Shown piece by piece: positions 6,779 through 10,928 of a DNA stretch of 10,928 nucleotides. Origin of the DNA: Halieaceae bacterium UBA4452. Lineage in GTDB: Bacteria; Pseudomonadota; Gammaproteobacteria; Pseudomonadales; Halieaceae. The position numbers and the translations under genes are program-made. Within the stretch, counting starts at the first letter, position 1. Every line of letters starts with the position of its first letter. Below the pieces are notes generated by a model. It was not told the origin of the DNA, made no database searches, and saw only the letters and a program-made list of their open reading frames with translations. The DNA lies in NCBI GenBank assembly GCA_002389505.1, contig DGPA01000022.1, positions 82,829 through 93,756 of the forward strand, in the 5' to 3' direction.

Positions 6779-7411
6779 GTGTCAACGCGATCTACACTCT
6801 GGCTCATACCGGCCCTGCTTTATGGGGCGTTTGTTTATTGGTATACCGATATTGGTGGTCCATTGAGCGACGCTGAAATCGATGACTTCATAGCCACCAT
6901 GGAAGCGAACGGTCGCGACCCCACAGTCATTAGCTTTTTGGAGACCTTTGCCCGCCAAGACAGCGGGCGTCAGTTTTTAATGGTCAACAACATTGACATG
7001 AACGACCATCCGGGCAACGTCGAGGGTGCCAACCCGGGTGAAACTGCCAATGACCTTATGGGTCGCTATATGGAGCATATGATTCCGGCACTACTGGCTC
7101 GCGCTTCACACCCAGTGATGATTGGCTCAGTCATCTACCCGACGATGGACCTAGTGGGCATAGAGGGAGCGGAACGCTGGGACCAAGCCGCGCTGTTTCG
7201 CTATCGCAGCCGTCGCACGTTGCTGGAAATCGTTACCCATCCGACCTTCAGTGATAAGCATCACTTCAAGACCGCCGCGCTAGAAAAAACCATCGCCTAC
7301 CCTATCGAAACAACCCTCTATCTGAGTGATCCTAGAGGGTTACTCGGGCTACTACTACTGGCGATCACCGCCATCCTAGATGCCAGATTATCGCGAAAAA
7401 ATCGTTCCTAG
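6779..7411 (+). CDS. Membrane-anchored DUF1330/ABM-like barrel protein
   Basis: The 210-residue protein has an N-terminal hydrophobic helix (about 6-22), a soluble middle and a second hydrophobic helix (about 186-200) followed by a basic tail, RLSRKNRS. By the positive-inside rule both ends face the cytoplasm and the middle faces the periplasm. The middle follows the pattern of the DUF1330/ABM dimeric alpha/beta barrel: strand FLMVNNIDM (66-74), helix YMEHMIPALLARAS (97-110), strand PVMIGSVIYP, WDQAALFRYRSRRTLLEIVTHPTFSD (134-159) and KTAALEKTIAYPIE. The soluble DUF1330 protein at 9108-9545 has the same order. Family assignment is by pattern only and moderate. The only confident plus-strand gene here, it is divergent from the GST-like/ACAD operon and convergent with the sulfatase operon, leaving only 23 bases to the sulfatase stop. 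Function unknown. Confidence 0.75.
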   Translation: MSTRSTLWLIPALLYGAFVYWYTDIGGPLSDAEIDDFIATMEANGRDPTVISFLETFARQDSGRQFLMVNNIDMNDHPGNVEGANPGETANDLMGRYMEHMIPALLARASHPVMIGSVIYPTMDLVGIEGAERWDQAALFRYRSRRTLLEIVTHPTFSDKHHFKTAALEKTIAYPIETTLYLSDPRGLLGLLLLAITAILDARLSRKNRS

Positions 7412-7434
7412 CGGCACCATCACGCATCGATGGG

Positions 7435-9111
7435 TTAGTTGGGCGTATAGACGTATTCGTCGCCGTCAATAAATTTTTCGGCTAACGTCTTATCCACCAT
7501 GACGGGCATTTGTACCACTGATGGGTAGAGGGGCGCCCGCGCACTCGCTTGGTGTAGGGCAAGCGCAGCCTCTAGCGCTTTTCTTTTATCGGGTCGACTC
7601 TTGGCGAGGTTATTTTGCTCGGTGGGATCACTCGCAAGGTTGTACAACCAGGTCTGTAAGCCGTCGGTGGGTCGATCATTCACCTGTAATTTCCAGTCCC
7701 CCTGGCGCACCACTTGATAGTGACCGTTCTGCCAAAAGAGCGTATCTCGGGTCCAAGACTCAGCCCCCCCAGGCGTTGCCAGCGGCAGTAAACTCAGACC
7801 GTCAATCACAAGCTCCTCAGGTACTGGCGCTTGTGCTGCTGCCGCCAAGGTGGGCATCACATCAATATGGGCTACCGGGGTATCCACTACGGTTCCCGCA
7901 GCCATTTTCGCGGGCCACTTCACGAATAGGGGAACACGCAGCCCTCCTTCAAACATAGTGATCTTAAAACCTCGAAAGGGACTATTGACCGTTGGAATAC
8001 CAATATAGCCCGCGCCACCATTATCGCTAGTAAACACCACGACGGTGTTGTCGGCGATATCGAGCGCATCGAGAGTGTCAAGAATACGACCGACACTGCG
8101 ATCGACTGCGCGGATCATGCCGGCATACACTCGCTTACGGTGGGGTTCAATAGCGCGCAGCGCATCGTAGTCTTCGCGAGTAGCTTGCAGGGGCGTATGC
8201 GGTCCCCAGTGCGCCAAATAGAGAAAAAAGGGTCGGTGCTGGTTCGCGGTAATGACGTTAATCGATTCGTCGGTCCAGTAATCGGTAAGATAACCACCGG
8301 GGGCAAATTTATCACTATCACCCGAGTTGTAAGTCGTGGAAAAGCCCATCCCCGCCCATAAAAACTTATCGATCGGATCAAAGGGCAGCGGAGCGTTTAC
8401 CACATGGGGGTCATCCTTGGGCAAGTACAAACCACTGTGCATAAGTAAACTGTCATCAAATCCCTGTTGGTGGGGCGCCATGCCGTTTTCTCGACCGAGA
8501 TGCCACTTGCCGATGTGCGCCGTGTAATATCCGTGAGCGCTAAGGGTTTCTGCAATGGTGACTTCAGAGGCCGGCAGACCTTGTCGTTCGTAGGGAGGCT
8601 GACCTTCCTCTATCGCTTCGTTGTAAACGCTAGCAGGCAATCCGCTGTCCATAGTCCCAGCGACGGTGCTGACGATTCTGGCGAAACCTGCAGGCGTGGG
8701 GGTAAACTCAAAGCCAGTGCGGGTAGCATAACGCCCAGTCATTATCATTGCCCGGGACGGCGCGCAGGTACTCGCACCTGAGTAGGCCTGGGTAAATACC
8801 GTTCCCTCTGCGGCTAGTCGATCGATACTCGGTGTTCGCATACCGGCTACGCCACCACCAAACGTCGAAATGTCGTTGTAGCCCAGATCATCAGCCACAA
8901 TAAGAATAATGTTCGGTGCTCGTTCACCCGGCGCCGCGCTGGGTACAGCGGGTCCGGACTGCCAGGAGATCGTCCGGGTCGGGGCAACGTCAGCATATTT
9001 CTGGGTGCTCTGATAGCTGACCAGTGCCAGCAGGAGGTCACCCCGTGTGAACCAGCCGATACCCGAGACGACCACGACCACGGCCAATAAAATGGCAAGA
9101 CGTTTACTCAT
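7435..9111 (-). CDS. Membrane-anchored type I sulfatase (arylsulfatase family)
   Basis: This enzyme hydrolyses a sulfate ester using a formylglycine made from cysteine in CAPSRAMIMTGR (Cys116), the standard CxPSRxxxxTGR signature. Other active-site marks of the alkaline phosphatase superfamily are present: ADDLGYND with two metal-binding aspartates (74-75), IGKWHLG (200-206), GPHTPL (His305), FTSDNGG (Asp363, Asn364) and FKITMFEGGLRVP (Lys383). Length, 558 residues, is usual. The N-terminus (MSKRLAILLAVVVVVSGIGWF) is one hydrophobic helix with no clear signal peptidase site, so the catalytic domain should sit in the periplasm on an uncleaved anchor. The ATG at 9111 overlaps the DUF1330 stop as ATGA; a longer GTG reading from 9132 lacks support. 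No formylglycine-generating enzyme or AtsB-type maturase lies in the window. The substrate is not readable; a phosphonate monoester hydrolase is less likely but shares the signature. Confidence 0.93.
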   Translation of the reverse strand: MSKRLAILLAVVVVVSGIGWFTRGDLLLALVSYQSTQKYADVAPTRTISWQSGPAVPSAAPGERAPNIILIVADDLGYNDISTFGGGVAGMRTPSIDRLAAEGTVFTQAYSGASTCAPSRAMIMTGRYATRTGFEFTPTPAGFARIVSTVAGTMDSGLPASVYNEAIEEGQPPYERQGLPASEVTIAETLSAHGYYTAHIGKWHLGRENGMAPHQQGFDDSLLMHSGLYLPKDDPHVVNAPLPFDPIDKFLWAGMGFSTTYNSGDSDKFAPGGYLTDYWTDESINVITANQHRPFFLYLAHWGPHTPLQATREDYDALRAIEPHRKRVYAGMIRAVDRSVGRILDTLDALDIADNTVVVFTSDNGGAGYIGIPTVNSPFRGFKITMFEGGLRVPLFVKWPAKMAAGTVVDTPVAHIDVMPTLAAAAQAPVPEELVIDGLSLLPLATPGGAESWTRDTLFWQNGHYQVVRQGDWKLQVNDRPTDGLQTWLYNLASDPTEQNNLAKSRPDKRKALEAALALHQASARAPLYPSVVQMPVMVDKTLAEKFIDGDEYVYTPN

Positions 9112-9545
9112 TGCGACGGTTTGCCCAGCCACTGACCAGAAAGATCAGTGGTTTCAATATTGAGCTGGCCGGCTAACCCAGCGGTACGATGCACCGAGAT
9201 GGCCTGCATCTCTGGCGACTGCATGACCTTAAACATCGCTTGGCGAGAAGGCCAGACCGCCAGGGCGACGACGTCCCACAACTCCTCAACTTCGCCAAGC
9301 ATCAGGCGCGCCACGTCGGCCTCAAAGCCAATGCTACCACCAATACCTTCCAGTAAAGTCTTCACGCCCTGCGCATACAGTGCGTAAGCCTCGCGCCCAG
9401 AGAGATTCGTTTCGCGGCCGTCTTCGTAGTCCGCCTTTGCCTTGAACGTCATGAGGTTAACCATACAGATGGGACCCTCCGCGCCCGGCGTCAAAAACCC
9501 TTTGATCTGCTCTTCATTCGGATACACTTTATTGATGACTTCCAC
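9108..9545 (-). CDS. DUF1330 family protein (soluble dimeric alpha/beta barrel)
   Basis: The 145-residue cytoplasmic protein has the DUF1330 outline: VYPNEEQIKGFL near the N-terminus, strand GPICMVNLMTFK (about 24-35), YEDGRETNLSGREAYALYAQGVKTLLEGIGG with the conserved Y and GG, LGEVEELWDVVALAVWPSRQAMFKVMQSPEMQAI (about 93-125) and the closing HRTAGLAG. Members form ferredoxin-like dimers; most have no proven activity. The GTG at 9545 is chosen because GAGG lies eight bases upstream and the family usually begins near VNxVYP; a GTG at 9578 would add 11 residues with no ribosome-binding sequence. Its stop overlaps the sulfatase start as ATGA, so the two are translationally coupled. It follows the second GST-like gene by 69 bases, and a TTGACA at 9587-9592 (minus) lacks a matching -10, so operon readthrough is likely. 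Confidence 0.88.
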   Translation of the reverse strand: MEVINKVYPNEEQIKGFLTPGAEGPICMVNLMTFKAKADYEDGRETNLSGREAYALYAQGVKTLLEGIGGSIGFEADVARLMLGEVEELWDVVALAVWPSRQAMFKVMQSPEMQAISVHRTAGLAGQLNIETTDLSGQWLGKPSQ

Positions 9546-9564
9546 GATGCTCGCCTCTTCTCCC

Positions 9565-9578
9565 GTGACTCGCGTCAC
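9565..9578. promoter_or_regulatory. 14-bp inverted repeat in the gap before the DUF1330 gene
   Basis: GTGAC-TCGC-GTCAC is a perfect 5-bp inverted repeat 20 bases upstream of the DUF1330 start. In RNA it would form a small hairpin within the operon, which could tune translation or processing between the GST-like and DUF1330 genes. There is no U-run, so it is not a terminator. Function is unproven. Confidence 0.25.
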
Positions 9579-9614
9579 ACGTTAATTGTCAATATGATTC
9601 GCCCGTGCTGGTGA

Positions 9615-10742
9615 CTATTGCCACACCTCAAGGTTGCCCTCCCGCCCTAGCTGTCGATCCAACTTGATCCAAAGCACGTCGGCCATACCGCAGGCGTGAA
9701 GCATATCTTTCACCAATGTTTGATCACTGGCAGGGAGGTCGGCATAAAGCGTCTGCACCCGCGCCAACAGATAAAAGCGGTACGGCTGGGCCAGCGCACT
9801 GATGGGATGACCACGCACACTAAAGTCAGCACTGCCCAGGGGATTGGCCAATCGACCCACGGCGGCGGTCCCCGCCTCGGGCCGATGTTCAGCTAAAAAA
9901 GTATTGATGCACTCGGCAGCCGCCTGGGTTTCCGGAATAAAATCTTCTGCCAATACGCGCAATACCGCGAGGAGACTGCTTGGCACCTCGTCACCCGTTA
10001 AGAAATCGCTCCCTGTGTCTATATACTCCGGCGCATCTTGATCTGGCCGATTCATGCGCTCAACCCAACGGTAGACCCGCACCGCATATTGCTGCATCAA
10101 CCGTGCTGGATGCGGATCCCTGCCAAGATGGGCATACATCGGCGCCAGCAAGCCAAAGTCCCCAATGCATGGCCGCCCACCCAATAAGTAGGGGTAGCGT
10201 TCAAAGTGATGATTGAGCGCCTCTAGGTATGCCTTGTACAAGGTCTCTACTAGCGTCTGCGACTGTTCAATAACGCCAAACAGTTGTGCCGCGTGCCGCA
10301 TGCGGTTCATCATGTAATCGGTTTTTTCCTGCCGCTCGGGGATATCCCGCTGGGAGTGCAGAAAGTGGTAGCGAATGAAGTGGAGATTATCCTGGGGATA
10401 ATTCCAGCGATAATGCATGGCCGGGCGCAACAGCCCATCACTGCCAATCACATCAAAGAGCGCGCTGATCACTTGCTGACGAGGGCCTGGGGGCTGGCAA
10501 GGTCTACCATCGGCCACCTCGAAGTGCTCTATAATGGCCGCGCCATCGCGAATCACTTCGCCTTCCGGGGTCACTAAAGTGGGTATCGTCGGCAATTTAC
10601 CCTTGGGTAACACTTCATGTTTAAAACTCTCATGCCCGGAGGACAGTTCTTCAAAGGGGATTCCCCGCTTGATAAGGTAAGCGCGAGCGCGGCCTGAATA
10701 GAGCGAATGCGTCATGGCATATAGGCGATGAATCTTCGTCAT
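9615..10742 (-). CDS. GST-like protein with extended C-terminus (paralogue 2)
   Basis: The 375-residue protein has a GST N-domain (YAMTHSLYSGRARAYLIKRGIPFEE, then KLPTIPTLVTPEGEVIRDGAAIIEHFE with a likely cis-proline near 54 and the D-G-A-A glutathione-site turn), a helical C-domain with LGGRPCIGDFGL (187-198), and an extra 110 or so residues beyond a classical GST. It shares HYRWxxPxDN (110-119), LGxRPxxGDFGL, DPxPxR and the C-terminal helical extension with the GST-like protein at 5456-6493, so the two are divergent paralogues. A glutathione-dependent transferase or reductase, or a binding protein that lost activity, is possible. The ATG at 10742 has GAGG six bases before it and overlaps by one base the stop of the membrane-protein gene upstream (TAATG). 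It precedes the DUF1330 and sulfatase genes in the same operon. Confidence 0.85.
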   Translation of the reverse strand: MTKIHRLYAMTHSLYSGRARAYLIKRGIPFEELSSGHESFKHEVLPKGKLPTIPTLVTPEGEVIRDGAAIIEHFEVADGRPCQPPGPRQQVISALFDVIGSDGLLRPAMHYRWNYPQDNLHFIRYHFLHSQRDIPERQEKTDYMMNRMRHAAQLFGVIEQSQTLVETLYKAYLEALNHHFERYPYLLGGRPCIGDFGLLAPMYAHLGRDPHPARLMQQYAVRVYRWVERMNRPDQDAPEYIDTGSDFLTGDEVPSSLLAVLRVLAEDFIPETQAAAECINTFLAEHRPEAGTAAVGRLANPLGSADFSVRGHPISALAQPYRFYLLARVQTLYADLPASDQTLVKDMLHACGMADVLWIKLDRQLGREGNLEVWQ

Positions 10743-10928
10743 TATCGACCTCGCTGCTTCAGTCGATAGGCGACATAAAAAGGCGTCAGCACAAGCACCG
10801 TGAGCAGAAATATCAGTATGCTCTCCCCGTATTGGGCAGACAGTGCATTGATCAAGACCTGATGCAAGGGCCTATAGCCAACCGGCGGTGCTAAAACGCC
10901 ATGATCTCGCTGGTAACGCCCATAACGC
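10742..10928 (-). CDS. C-terminus of a membrane protein, truncated by the window edge
   Basis: Sixty-one codons read in from the edge to a TAA at 10742-10744. The first half is polar (RYGRYQRDHGVLAPPVGYRP...), followed by one strongly hydrophobic helix (about ESILIFLLTVLVLTPFYVAY) and a basic tail, RLKQRGR, which predicts a cytoplasmic C-terminus and a periplasmic preceding segment. The stop shares one base with the start of the GST-like gene, so it is the earliest visible gene of the operon running to the sulfatase. The family cannot be named from this fragment; a transporter subunit, an anchored enzyme or another anchored partner of the sulfatase are all open. Confidence 0.7.
   Translation of the reverse strand, partial: RYGRYQRDHGVLAPPVGYRPLHQVLINALSAQYGESILIFLLTVLVLTPFYVAYRLKQRGR

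Noticed and set aside
7417..7433. Hairpin CCATC...GATGG between the convergent genes, as a bidirectional terminator
   Set aside because: The stem is only five base pairs with a seven-base loop and no U-run on either strand.
7435..9111. Sulfatase read as a phosphonate monoester hydrolase or alkaline phosphatase
   Set aside because: CAPSRxxxxTGR with GKWHLG and EGGxRVP fits sulfatases best; alkaline phosphatase uses serine here. The hydrolase option shares the cysteine signature and is kept only as a remote alternative.
1..10928. CRISPR array, tRNA or rRNA gene, insertion sequence, integrase or prophage
   Set aside because: No spaced identical repeats, no cloverleaf or CCA-ended structure, no transposase or integrase motifs and no terminal inverted repeats with target duplications were seen on either strand.

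Overview
The window looks like chromosomal DNA of an aerobic, probably marine gammaproteobacterium of the OM60/NOR5 (Halieaceae) kind. This is an inference from gene content (purEK, a XylE-type sugar symporter, a formylglycine-type sulfatase, an ACAD10/11-like acyl-CoA dehydrogenase, long GST-like proteins and DUF1330-type proteins) and from the moderately GC-rich composition. No sequence search was possible. Most genes lie on the minus strand; the only confident plus-strand gene is at 6779-7411.

Layout. Positions 1-30 hold the probable first ten codons of a minus-strand gene leaving the window. Positions 260-1838 are purE-purK (de novo purine synthesis), with a strong minus-direction terminator at 1896-1917 just upstream that separates them from the gene before. 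Positions 1926-2205 have no convincing gene. A 480-residue MFS sugar symporter (2206-3648) has a perfect 14-bp palindrome in its upstream region. A compact minus-strand operon follows (3822-6493): a GST-like protein with a C-terminal extension, an ACAD10/11-like acyl-CoA dehydrogenase, and a small exported DUF2147-like protein joined by an ATGA overlap. Opposite it, after an AT-rich divergent regulatory region with an inverted repeat and a phased 14-bp repeat array, a plus-strand gene (6779-7411) encodes a membrane-anchored protein that reads as a DUF1330-like dimeric alpha/beta-barrel domain between two membrane helices. Converging on it is a second minus-strand operon (7435-10928): the C-terminus of a membrane protein, a second long GST-like protein, a soluble DUF1330 protein and a membrane-anchored sulfatase. 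The genes here are joined by 1-nt and 4-nt overlaps or a short gap.

How the parts may work together. The two minus-strand operons and the plus-strand gene form a block that contains two long GST-like paralogues sharing an HYRW and a GDFGL motif, two DUF1330/ABM-like proteins (one soluble, one predicted to face the periplasm), an envelope sulfatase and an acyl-CoA dehydrogenase. The simplest reading is an uptake and catabolism module for a sulfated, probably lipid-like or aromatic compound: desulfation in the periplasm, then processing in the cytoplasm by GST-like, DUF1330 and ACAD proteins. The substrate cannot be read from the sequence. This block is the most likely place in the window for an undescribed system; purEK and the symporter look ordinary.
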